Below, in pieces: positions 36,063 to 43,773 of a stretch of 64,000 nt of DNA. Under the pieces are notes generated by a model. That model was not told where the DNA came from and made no database searches. It saw nothing but the letters and a program-made list of their open reading frames with translations. Made by a program: the position numbers and the translations under genes. This DNA comes from Flavimaribacter sp024343425 (GTDB taxonomy: Bacteria > Pseudomonadota > Alphaproteobacteria > Rhizobiales > Rhizobiaceae). Where the stretch lies: contig OZ245773.1 of the NCBI GenBank assembly GCA_965227645.1, positions 3,782,001 through 3,846,000 of the forward strand. Direction: 5' to 3'. Within the stretch, counting starts at the first letter, position 1; every line of letters starts with the position of its first letter.

Positions 36063-37394
36063 TCAATTATTGATCTTGCCGTCGTCTTCGAAGGTCTCGG
36101 TCCAGTCCTCGATCAGCTGATCGAGCGCTTCCTTGGCCGTTCCCTTGTCGGCGACGACATAGTCGTGCAGACGCTTCTGCATGTCCTGCAGCAGGATGGC
36201 GTAGGACGGTTCCTGCCAAAAGTCCTGGACCTGGTTCATGGCGACCAGGAAGTCTGCCGCGAAAGGCTGCGAGTCCTTGAACGACGGATCGTTCAGCACG
36301 TCGTTGTGAACGGAATATCCGCCGAGATCCCACCACTTTTTCTGAACGTCAGGCTGTGCGAACCATTTGATATAGGCGAGCGCGCCGTCCATGTTGTCGG
36401 TATTGGCGACAACCGAGATGCCCTGACCGCCGAGCGTCGAGGCCGCGACATTCTGTTTCGGATTCACGAAGAAGCCGATCTTGTCGCCGCCGACGTTCTC
36501 GTCCTTGGCAAGGCCCGGGAAAAACGCGAACCAGTTCATCGCCATCGCCACCTGACCGGACTTGAAGGCGTCAAGCCCTTCGGTCATGTAGCTGTCGGTG
36601 TAGCCGGGAGGCGTACAACACTTGTACAGCTCCTTGTAGGCTTCAAGACCGGCCACGGCTTCAGGAGAATTGACGGCTCCTTCCATGTCGTAGCTGCCGG
36701 GGGTGTTTTCGTATTTGAAGCCGTATGGGTACATCGCAGACGTTGCGCCCATCGTGATGCCTTCGGATGCGCGCTCGGTGAAGATTGCCGCTCCATACAC
36801 GGTCTTGCCGTCGATCTCGCGACCCTGGAAGAATTCGCCAACTTCCTTCATCTCGTCCCAGGTCGCGGGCGGCGCCAGGTCGCGGCCGTATTTCTCCTTG
36901 AATTCGGCCTGCAGTTCGGGTCGCGAGAACCAGTCCTTGCGATAGAACCAGCCATTGGCGTCGCCCATGGCCGGCAACGCCCAATAGTTCGGCGTGCCCT
37001 TCGGCCATGTGGAATAGGCGTTCACGGCCGCAGCCGCGAAGTCGTCCATCGAAATGCCTTCCTGCTCGAAGAAGTCATTGAGTTTGACGTAGTAGCCGTT
37101 TTCGGCGGATCCGCCGATCCACTGTGAATCTCCGATAAGAAGATCGCAAAGTTTACCGCCGGCATTGAGTTCGTTGAGGATGCGGTCGGCGAAATTCGGC
37201 CACGGCACGAATTCGAAGCTCATTTCCGTGCCGGTCTGCGCCTCGAAGTCCTTCGACAGTTCGACCAGCGCGTTCGCCGGGTCCCACGCTGCCCAGCAAA
37301 GCGTCAGTTCATCGGCCTTCGCCGATACGCTCGCTGCTGCTGTCAGTGACAGCGCGGTCGTCATTCCTAGTGTAAGTTTGAGTGCTCTACTCAT
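36063..37394 (-). CDS. ABC transporter extracellular substrate-binding protein (family 1)
   Basis: This 443-residue periplasmic protein has a signal peptide (MSRALKLTLGMTTALSLTAA, cleaved near 'AKA-DEL'). The mature start 'LTLCWAAWDPANALVELSKDFEAQTG' is typical of sugar-type binding proteins, and several tryptophans ('WPNFAD', 'DSQWIGGS', 'WYRKDW'-like) suit a carbohydrate pocket. GGGAGGAG precedes the ATG at 37394. It is the first gene of the 14-gene operon with DhaKLM phosphorelay genes, so the ligand is probably a short polyol or ketose. Confidence 0.93.
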   Translation of the reverse strand: MSRALKLTLGMTTALSLTAAASVSAKADELTLCWAAWDPANALVELSKDFEAQTGTEMSFEFVPWPNFADRILNELNAGGKLCDLLIGDSQWIGGSAENGYYVKLNDFFEQEGISMDDFAAAAVNAYSTWPKGTPNYWALPAMGDANGWFYRKDWFSRPELQAEFKEKYGRDLAPPATWDEMKEVGEFFQGREIDGKTVYGAAIFTERASEGITMGATSAMYPYGFKYENTPGSYDMEGAVNSPEAVAGLEAYKELYKCCTPPGYTDSYMTEGLDAFKSGQVAMAMNWFAFFPGLAKDENVGGDKIGFFVNPKQNVAASTLGGQGISVVANTDNMDGALAYIKWFAQPDVQKKWWDLGGYSVHNDVLNDPSFKDSQPFAADFLVAMNQVQDFWQEPSYAILLQDMQKRLHDYVVADKGTAKEALDQLIEDWTETFEDDGKINN

Positions 37395-37736
37395 GATGCT
37401 CCTCCCGATTGCAGGTTGGCCTCCTGACCGAACCCCTGAAATTTTCCTCCTGCCCGCCGCAGTCATCCGCCCGTTTCCTCAAAGGTGAATGTTTAGCAGT
37501 TTGTTCAGTTAAACAGCATTTACTAAACATTGCAACCGGAAATGTCGCGGTGTGCAAAACCTCGCCAAAACACCCCAACATATTGCAATGCAACAAATAA
37601 TTTTGATGATATTTGAATATCTTGCCGCTCATGCGCAGGGAAAGAACGAGCTTTTCCCGAATTCCACTAAACAACGTCTTGATGAAATTCCGGTCGACAT
37701 TAAATCAAAGACGCGCCGTAAATCGGGAGATCGCCA
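37395..37736. other. AT-rich divergent intergenic region
   Basis: This 342-base gap separates the ABC-Dha operon from the acetyltransferase gene. It is markedly AT-rich compared with the genes. It contains the long inverted repeat described separately at 37488-37531 and a TTGCAATGCAA motif near 37582. I see no convincing small gene, riboswitch or terminator. It most likely carries both promoters and the operator of the importer operon. Confidence 0.6.
37488..37531. promoter_or_regulatory. Long-spaced inverted repeat, candidate operator of the ABC-Dha operon
   Basis: AATGTTTAG at 37488-37496 is the exact inverse complement of CTAAACATT at 37523-37531. A further related half-site, GTTAAAC, lies between them at 37508-37514. 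The set lies about 95-135 bases upstream of the binding-protein start, a position suited to a promoter operator. The cognate regulator could be the HTH protein at 28369-28779, but nothing ties them directly. Confidence 0.5.
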
Positions 37737-38258
37737 ATGCGTCTGCGCACCGCAATTCCTTCAGATCGACAGATCCTGGAATACTGGGACACGAAACCCC
37801 ACGTCGTGTGGGCCGGCGGAGAAGACGATCCGTTCGACTGGGCTAACGAACTCCCTCGGGATCCGTCATGGCGCCAGCTTCTGATCGCGGAGGAAGACGA
37901 TCGGCCGATCGGCTTCATGCAGATCATCGATCCAAAGGAGGAGGAGACGCGCTACTGGGGCGATGTCGCCCCGAACCTTCGCGCGATCGACATATGGATC
38001 GGCGAGGAAGCCGATCTCGGTCGCGGTTACGGAACCGAGATGATGCGCCTCGCGCTTGGCCTCTGCTTCTCAAATCCGGACGTCACCGCAGTGCTGATCG
38101 ACCCGCTCGCAAAGAACGTCCGGGCGCATGTGTTCTATCAGCGTCTGGGCTTCCGTCCGGTCGGACGGCGCATGTTCGATAAAGACGACTGCCTCGTGCA
38201 CCGGCTGGAGCGCGGAACCTGGGAGGAAGGCGCCTATCGCGGCCCCGTTTGTCTGTAG
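37737..38258 (+). CDS. GNAT acetyltransferase, aminoglycoside 6'-N-acetyltransferase-like
   Basis: This 173-residue acetyl-CoA-dependent N-acetyltransferase has the acetyl-CoA loop 'DLGRGYGTEMMRLAL' near residue 95 and the C-terminal 'LIDPLAKNVRAHVFYQRLGFRPVGRR'. These resemble the IDxF/VDPxxxNxRAxxxYxxxGF pattern of the AAC(6') and RimJ-like branch, so antibiotic modification is possible but far from shown. Its 3' end overlaps the convergent TPR gene by 25 bases. Confidence 0.85.
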   Translation: MRLRTAIPSDRQILEYWDTKPHVVWAGGEDDPFDWANELPRDPSWRQLLIAEEDDRPIGFMQIIDPKEEETRYWGDVAPNLRAIDIWIGEEADLGRGYGTEMMRLALGLCFSNPDVTAVLIDPLAKNVRAHVFYQRLGFRPVGRRMFDKDDCLVHRLERGTWEEGAYRGPVCL

Positions 38259-40492
38259 GTTCCGTCAAGTTCGGCCAGCAGCATGTTTGCGTCGATATGC
38301 CCCGGATCGAACCGGACCGCCAATCGGCAATGCTGCGTAGCCGCATGCGTCACGCCGAGTTCCAGATAGGCTTGAGCCAGGAGAAATTGCGGTTCGGCGG
38401 AACCGGGACTTGCCTCCGCCCAGCGTCGCAGCGCCGCCGGTATTTCGGTCTCCCTGCCGCATTTCTTGAGCGTGGCTCGCCAGTCGCGATAGATATACGC
38501 GGATGCCGGAGAAAGCAGCGTCGCCTTGTCGAAGCTCGGTATGGACTCATCACAAGCGCCCAAACGCGCATTTGCGCTCGCGAAACCAGCCTGGATATAG
38601 GCGACGTCCGGATTGACCTCCAACGCCTTTGCGAAAGCATCGCTCGCCTCCGCATAGTTTCCCAGCCGGAATTCGACGTTGCCTATCCCTGCATGTGAAT
38701 GAACCGCATTGACGTTATGCCTCACTGCCTCGGCAAAGTGGTCCTCCGCCTCGACATAATCGCCGCGGCTGAACGCAATATTGCCCAGGCCCTCATGAGC
38801 CCTGAAGGCGTCTTCCTGGTATTCGACGGCCTGGAGATAGGCGGTCTCGGCCTGTTCGTGGAAGGACTTTCCCTTGTGATACCAGGCGTCGCCAAGGCCG
38901 ACCGCCGCCCGGACATAGTCCTTTTTCGCCTCCAGCGCCTTCTGATAGTGCTCGATCGCTTCATCGTAGCGACGCCGGCTGCTCAGCGCATCGCCGAGAC
39001 CGGCGAGAGCCTGAAGATTGTCCTGACGGAATTTCAGCGCCTCGCGGTAGTGGCTGATGGCGGTTTTCGGGTCGTCGTCTATGCGGATATGAAGATCGCC
39101 CAGGCTTGCATTCACATAGGCGAGCGTGCCGCTGCGGTTAGGAATGTCGCGCGTCGTGGCGTTGTCCAGCCCTTCCTTGATTTTTTTCAGGGCGCCGTCA
39201 TACGCGCCTTGCTTCATCAGGGCGTTGCCCCAGCTCACATAGGCGAACACCAGACCCGGTTCGATGTCGATCGCGTCCCGGAAATAGTCGAGCGCCTCGG
39301 CGTAGGCCACCTCGGCGTTCTGCGTATCGCCGATTGCAGTCAGCGCATCTCCCTTTCGCGCGAAGGCGTCGCCGAGATTGGCGTAGGCGTAGGCGATGTT
39401 GGGATCAATCTCGATCGCCGTCCGGTATTTCTCGATCGCCTCGTCCACGTTGCCAAGGCGCATCAGGGCGTCGGCGATGTTTGCGTGCGCGGAAGCGAAC
39501 TCCGGATCCAGACTAATCGCCATTTCATATTTGACGATCGCCTCGTCCGTCCGGTGCTGGGACAGGAGAGCGTTGCCCCAGTTGCTGTAGGCTTCGGTCA
39601 GTTCCGGCTCGATGTCTATAGCGTTGCTGAAATAGCCGATAGCGCTTGTATAGCGACCCGCGTGCAGGTCCATCACACCGAGCAGATTATTCGCAAGGGC
39701 AATGTCTTCCTTGGCCTGCGACCCCCGAAGAATGCGTCTGATGATCGTCGTCGCGCGATCGGGTTTGCGATCGTAGTAATAGGCCGCGGCAACGTAAGGA
39801 TCGATTTTCTCCAGAAGATCGATAGCCGCCGACCGAAAATATTCGTCTTCCCAGCCTGACGTCGAACTGTCTCCGATCGTCTCCAGGTTGACGGTGGCGT
39901 CGGCGCCGCCGAGCACTCGCAAACGCAGATAGATTCCTTCCGTATTGCAGTCTCTCGTGCTGCAGATGAACTCGCCGGCAATCTGGATGTCCTGCCGCGA
40001 AAACAGTTGTTTGACATAGTAGAGGCTGGTGTCGAACAGGGTGCCGACTTCGGGCACCGTGATCTCGACGTTTCGGGACCGGGGAATGACGTCCAGATTG
40101 TTGCGTCGCACCTTGGCGGCCTGCTCCACGTCGTTGATTGCGTCTACGAGGCGGTCCGCCGCGACGTCGCCCGAGTAACCAAGCTGCGTCAGCATGGCCG
40201 GCGCCTTGATGGGTTCGACGATCAGTTTCCGTTCTGAGAAGGCCAGATAGACGGCGAGAAAAGCCAGGAAGGCGACCAGAAGGATGAACAGGATATCGAA
40301 GAACAGCGACCGGAAACGTCCGACGCCTTCGACAAGACTTTTCAGCCTGTCGGTCCGCACGCGCTTCGCCGGCGGTTTTTCCGCTGGAGCGGGCGCATAA
40401 CTGACGGGTCCATACTGCACCGTGACCGGCGCTATGGAATAGCCTGTATAATTCCCTGACGGGCCTTTGTCTTCGCTGTCGCCTTCGGACAT
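38234..40492 (-). CDS. Membrane-anchored tetratricopeptide-repeat protein
   Basis: This protein of about 752 residues has a short cytoplasmic tail, one transmembrane helix near residues 60-80 ('LFFDILFILLVAFLAFLAVYLA') and a roughly 180-residue periplasmic domain of unknown fold. It ends in a long array of about 12-13 TPR units (e.g. 'AYSNWGNALLSQHRTDEAIVKYEMAISLDPE'; 'YANLGDAF', 'AHEGLGNIAFSRGDYVEAEDHF'). TPRs mediate protein-protein contacts. The start could be 40501 or 40492; an imperfect site GGTGG serves either. Partners and function are unknown; the neighbours offer no pathway. Confidence 0.88.
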   Translation of the reverse strand: MSEGDSEDKGPSGNYTGYSIAPVTVQYGPVSYAPAPAEKPPAKRVRTDRLKSLVEGVGRFRSLFFDILFILLVAFLAFLAVYLAFSERKLIVEPIKAPAMLTQLGYSGDVAADRLVDAINDVEQAAKVRRNNLDVIPRSRNVEITVPEVGTLFDTSLYYVKQLFSRQDIQIAGEFICSTRDCNTEGIYLRLRVLGGADATVNLETIGDSSTSGWEDEYFRSAAIDLLEKIDPYVAAAYYYDRKPDRATTIIRRILRGSQAKEDIALANNLLGVMDLHAGRYTSAIGYFSNAIDIEPELTEAYSNWGNALLSQHRTDEAIVKYEMAISLDPEFASAHANIADALMRLGNVDEAIEKYRTAIEIDPNIAYAYANLGDAFARKGDALTAIGDTQNAEVAYAEALDYFRDAIDIEPGLVFAYVSWGNALMKQGAYDGALKKIKEGLDNATTRDIPNRSGTLAYVNASLGDLHIRIDDDPKTAISHYREALKFRQDNLQALAGLGDALSSRRRYDEAIEHYQKALEAKKDYVRAAVGLGDAWYHKGKSFHEQAETAYLQAVEYQEDAFRAHEGLGNIAFSRGDYVEAEDHFAEAVRHNVNAVHSHAGIGNVEFRLGNYAEASDAFAKALEVNPDVAYIQAGFASANARLGACDESIPSFDKATLLSPASAYIYRDWRATLKKCGRETEIPAALRRWAEASPGSAEPQFLLAQAYLELGVTHAATQHCRLAVRFDPGHIDANMLLAELDGTYRQTGPR

Positions 40493-40673
40493 GCCACCCA
40501 TTCTATTCCACCAATGGAATTGATGGTGTGATTTTCATCACAAGTCATGAAGTAGCAGTATAACCAAAAGAACGACAAATGGCACTTTTCACAGAAACAG
40601 TCTTAACGCGCCATTGGACTGCATTAGTACAGTGCGAATATTATTTTATTGCTTTGGTTTTTACAAAAATTCA

Positions 40674-41444
40674 TCATCCGAGTTTCTCCAAACGCCAAAC
40701 TTGTTCGACCGGATACTTCCTGGCCCATTCAGCCGGAACAAAAGCGCGCGTGTCGGTAACGGAATCCGGCGCGAACACCTCCTGATAGCCTTTCACTGCG
40801 AAACCGATAGCGGTGAAAAGCTCCATCCAGCCGGATATGGTCAGATTGAAACACACGCCGCTTGGCTCAAACTCGACCTCTGTCCAGTCCGCCCCCCACA
40901 TTCCGCGATAGGGGCGGTGCAGCGTCAAATCGCAGGGCGCGCCGTTTTCAGGAGAGCAAAGCAGCACCAGCGGATGATTGCCAAGAAACACAAGCGTTCC
41001 TCCCGGGCGCAGCAGGCGCCAGGCTTCTTGCAGCCATACTTCGGGAGGGCACCAGATCGCCGCGCCATATTCCGAGATCGCGAAATCGAAGGAGGCGTCC
41101 TCCAGCCCGGTCGCCTCTGCGTTTCCCTCGATGAAGGTAATATCTGCGCCGTGTTCATGCGCCAGCCGACGCGCGGTGGCCAGCTGATTGGCGGATACGT
41201 CGATTGCCGTGACCTGCGCGCCGCGCCGCGCCATCCAGCCGGAGACATATCCCGTGCCACATCCCAACTCGATCGCAGCTTTGCCCGTCAAATCCTCGGG
41301 AAGCAGTTTCAGGGATTCCTCAGACGCATTCCAGCTGCCCCAGACCGGCGTCTCGGCCTTCCAGAGACGCTCACCCGCGGCGATCCAGTTTTCGGCGTCT
41401 GCATTCCAGACGTCTCGATTGATGGCGACATGATCGCGCGTCAT
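40674..41444 (-). CDS. Class I SAM-dependent methyltransferase
   Basis: This 256-residue methyltransferase has the SAM-binding motif I 'AIELGCGTGYVSGWMARRGAQVTAID' near residue 60, with acidic residue 'AID' ending strand 2 and motif 'EYGAAIWCPPEVWLQEAWRLLRPGGTLVFLGN' (parts: 'EAWRLLRPGG') at the motif IV-VI region. The substrate is not predictable. It stands alone between the TPR and CBS genes on the minus strand. Confidence 0.87.
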   Translation of the reverse strand: MTRDHVAINRDVWNADAENWIAAGERLWKAETPVWGSWNASEESLKLLPEDLTGKAAIELGCGTGYVSGWMARRGAQVTAIDVSANQLATARRLAHEHGADITFIEGNAEATGLEDASFDFAISEYGAAIWCPPEVWLQEAWRLLRPGGTLVFLGNHPLVLLCSPENGAPCDLTLHRPYRGMWGADWTEVEFEPSGVCFNLTISGWMELFTAIGFAVKGYQEVFAPDSVTDTRAFVPAEWARKYPVEQVWRLEKLG

Positions 41445-41512
41445 CGGCGAACTCCCAAAGCGTCAGGCGAAACAAAACGTCCAAAATCCGCCGATGCGGC
41501 GGCAGCCCGGGA

Positions 41513-42034
41513 CTACCCCACGATTAATTGCTTGAGTTGCAGGGCCTCGTATTCCAGCTGCAGAAGCCGGTAATTCACAACGTCGCCTATGGTCACCATG
41601 CCAATCAGACGCCCTTCCTCAACAACCGGCATGTGACGAAAGCGTCCGTCGGTCATGCGCCGCAGGACGGACACCAGGTCTTCGCTGGAAGAACAGACTT
41701 CCACGTTGCTGGTCATCACCTCGTCCACGCGATGCGGCAGCGTCCGTCCCGGCGCGTCGGCCAGTTTGCGCACGATGTCGCGCTCGGAAAGAATGCCAAG
41801 CAATGCGCCGTCCGTATCGGTGACGATCAGCGCGCCGATGCCCTTGTCCCGCAACACCTGCACTGCGTCGCCGAGCGTATCGTCGGGACGGATGGCGATC
41901 ACTTCGCCACCCTTGTGGGCGAGGATCTTGTGAACGGTCGCAGCCTCTTTGGAGATATTGGTGTCGAGAGACTGACTGTGCGTCGTCGCGTGCTCGTCGT
42001 CCTTCTGCAGGGGCGGTTGATATGATTCCGGCAT
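41513..42034 (-). CDS. CBS-domain protein
   Basis: This 173-residue protein is made of two CBS modules (about residues 45-95 and 110-165), e.g. 'AIRPDDTLGDAVQVLRDKGIGALIVTDTDG' and 'MTDGRFRHMPVVEEGRLIGMVTIGDVV' (parts: 'GIGALIV', 'FRHMPVVEEG'). CBS pairs bind adenosine nucleotides and often act as energy sensors. The ATG at 42034 is preferred because GAGG lies closely upstream; an upstream ATG at 42058 is possible. There is no linked catalytic domain and its target is unknown. Confidence 0.88.
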   Translation of the reverse strand: MPESYQPPLQKDDEHATTHSQSLDTNISKEAATVHKILAHKGGEVIAIRPDDTLGDAVQVLRDKGIGALIVTDTDGALLGILSERDIVRKLADAPGRTLPHRVDEVMTSNVEVCSSSEDLVSVLRRMTDGRFRHMPVVEEGRLIGMVTIGDVVNYRLLQLEYEALQLKQLIVG

Positions 42035-42119
42035 TTGCCTCGTTCCTCCCTTGAACATTGGTGCGCCTTCGTGGCACCTACCTTAAACCTGTTCGGGAAG
42101 CTGTGGGAGCCCCTGTTTC

Positions 42120-42299
42120 GTGATAGATTTCACCCTGACGCCAATCTGGGCGACGCTGTTGTTCATTCTGGGTTGCGTGATGGGATATCAGTATCGCCGG
42201 GTATGGAAGGCGGAAGGCCCCACCTGGCAGCTGTGGCTGTTCGGCTTGGCGGCCGCAGGAGCGTTTCTGACTCTCGGCTTCGTTCCGGTCATGCCTTGA
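42120..42299 (+). CDS. Small two-helix membrane protein near the NQR locus
   Basis: This is a 59-residue reading frame starting at a GTG: V-I-D-F-T-L-T-P-I-W, then 'LLFILGCVMGYQYRRVWKAE' and 'LWLFGLAAAGAFLTLGFVP'. Two hydrophobic helices flank a basic loop, a coherent membrane-protein pattern. GGGAG lies about ten bases upstream. It converges with nqrM, whose stop is 17 bases beyond its own stop. I do not recognise the family; location beside nqrM, apbE and nqrA suggests, but does not show, a link to the Na+-pump. Confidence 0.6.
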   Translation: MIDFTLTPIWATLLFILGCVMGYQYRRVWKAEGPTWQLWLFGLAAAGAFLTLGFVPVMP

Positions 42300-42315
42300 C
42301 GCGGTCAGATCCGGA

Positions 42316-42549
42316 TCAGTCGGCCTCGACCTGTTCCAGCATCCGCCGGGCCCTCGGGCAGGCGAGCCTCTCGATCAAAGGACTGTCCGGATCGATTTCC
42401 TTCCTGCAGACCAGGCAATGATCGGCGCCGGCGATCGCGTTGAGCCCGCCGCAGCTTCCCTTGATAGTGCGCCCCATGAGGATCACGCCCAGCGACATCC
42501 CCAGCGTGACCAGCATCAGGAGACCGAAAGCGAAGAGAAACGTTGTCAC
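42316..42549 (-). CDS. nqrM: Na+-NQR maturation protein NqrM
   Basis: This 77-residue protein has one N-terminal transmembrane helix (residues 4-25) followed by 'GRTIKGSCGGLNAIAGADHCLVC', the NqrM (DUF539) cysteine pattern, with Cys33, Cys45, Cys48 and Cys64. NqrM is needed to build the iron centre between NqrD and NqrE. It starts at GTG with AGGA upstream. It lies 14 bases after apbE on the minus strand, and both maturation genes are divergent from nqrA. Confidence 0.9.
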   Translation of the reverse strand: MTTFLFAFGLLMLVTLGMSLGVILMGRTIKGSCGGLNAIAGADHCLVCRKEIDPDSPLIERLACPRARRMLEQVEAD

Positions 42550-42563
42550 GGCAGACCGTCCTG

Positions 42564-43586
42564 CTACGCCTGCAAGGCGGCGAACGTCTTGCTGGGCTTG
42601 ATGGCGTAGGGTTTTTCCGCACCGTCAGCATCGACGAACAGCACAGCAAGACCACGTTCGTCCGCGATCTCCAGACCGCGTTCGCTGCCAAGCACGAGCA
42701 TGGCTGTCGCCCAGGCGTCGGCCAGCATTGCATTCTCGGTCAGCACCGTTGCAGACGTCGTGGCGTGCGTGATCGGTCTTCCCGTCTTCGGGTCAATCAC
42801 GTGGGAATAGCGCTGGCCGTCCTGCTCGAAGTAGTTTCGGTAATCGCCGGATGTCGCCATGCCGAGGCCGGAAGTCTCCACCACCTGCAGCACGGAGCGA
42901 CCGCTCCTGTCCGGCGTTTCAATCCCGATCCGCCAGTTCTGACCATCCGGGTTCTTGCCCGACGTGTAGAGATCGCCGCCGATTTCAATCATGTAGTCGT
43001 TGACGCCGAACGATTCGATGGAAGCGGCGACCCGGTCGACCCCGTAGCCCTTTCCAATGGCTGCAAGGTTGAGTTCAACGCCCGGCTCCAGCTTGCGCAG
43101 ACGGCCGTTTTCAAAGGCCATCGTGCGTTCCTGCCCCGAAAGACTAAGCGCCGTTGCGATCTCGGCGTCCGACGGCGCATCGCTCCGGTCCCGACCGGAG
43201 CCAAAACCCCACGCGTCGACGAGCGGTCCGACGGTTATGTCGAAACGGCCGTCACTGGCGGCGTGCACGTCCTGCGCAGCCTTGATGACCTGCGCCAGCG
43301 CCGGAGACAGCGGGGTTGCTTGCGAGGTCGTTGCGTTGAAGCGGGAGATCTCGGAGCCACGATCCCAGTTCGACATCTGGTCGCTTACTTCGGCGAGCGA
43401 TGCTACGACGGCCTTGCGCAATTCGTCCCGGTCAACTGTTCCGCCATGGTCGACGGCCACCAGATTGTAGGTCGTGCCCATCGTCTGCCCGGACAATTCA
43501 AGAATCGATGCGCCTGGCTTGCAGGCGGCCAGAGCAGCCGTCATCAGGAGGAACGAGCGTCGCGAGAACTTTATATAGTCGGCCAA
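42564..43586 (-). CDS. apbE: FAD:protein FMN transferase ApbE
   Basis: This 340-residue lipoprotein attaches FMN covalently to threonine of NqrB and NqrC. The start is a TTG with AAGGA nine bases upstream. The N-terminus is a lipoprotein signal with lipobox 'LAAC' near residue 21. 'LELSGQTMGTTYNL' opens the family fold, 'LNLAAIGKGYGVDRVA' is a conserved FAD-site motif, and 'YMIEIGGDLYTSG' and 'HVIDPKTGRPITHATTSATV' bind the nucleotide and magnesium. It is clustered with nqrM and divergent from nqrABCDEF. Confidence 0.95.
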   Translation of the reverse strand: MADYIKFSRRSFLLMTAALAACKPGASILELSGQTMGTTYNLVAVDHGGTVDRDELRKAVVASLAEVSDQMSNWDRGSEISRFNATTSQATPLSPALAQVIKAAQDVHAASDGRFDITVGPLVDAWGFGSGRDRSDAPSDAEIATALSLSGQERTMAFENGRLRKLEPGVELNLAAIGKGYGVDRVAASIESFGVNDYMIEIGGDLYTSGKNPDGQNWRIGIETPDRSGRSVLQVVETSGLGMATSGDYRNYFEQDGQRYSHVIDPKTGRPITHATTSATVLTENAMLADAWATAMLVLGSERGLEIADERGLAVLFVDADGAEKPYAIKPSKTFAALQA

Positions 43587-43704
43587 GGATTAAATCCTTC
43601 GAAAATGAGGTGATCGGTCTATGACCCTTCTTGCGGATGGGTTTTCTTCGACATTTCGATTTGTTTCAAGTCAAAATTTTTTTCCCAAAAGCCTCAAAGC
43701 GGTT

Positions 43705-43733
43705 TTGACCCGTGATGCCGCGTTGCATATAAG
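43705..43733 (+). promoter_or_regulatory. Sigma-70-type promoter of the nqr operon
   Basis: TTGACC at 43705-43710 and TATAAG at 43728-43733 are separated by exactly 17 bases. Transcription would start near 43740, about 34 bases before the nqrA GTG. No other strong promoter is seen in the apbE-nqrA intergenic region. Confidence 0.7.
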
Positions 43734-43773
43734 CGGGCGTCTTTACAGTTCAACTCTCGGGAAACAATCATCC

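Noticed and set aside
38699..39859. A 386-codon plus-strand frame opposite the TPR gene
   Set aside because: The TPR pattern on the minus strand is unmistakable; the antisense frame results from codon bias.
42543..43613. A 356-codon plus-strand frame opposite apbE
   Set aside because: It is the antisense shadow of a well-supported ApbE gene in GC-rich DNA; no family motifs or ribosome site.
43621..43773. Upstream extension of nqrA
   Set aside because: It would cover the TTGACC/TATAAG promoter and lengthen NqrA beyond family size; the GTG at 43774 fits.
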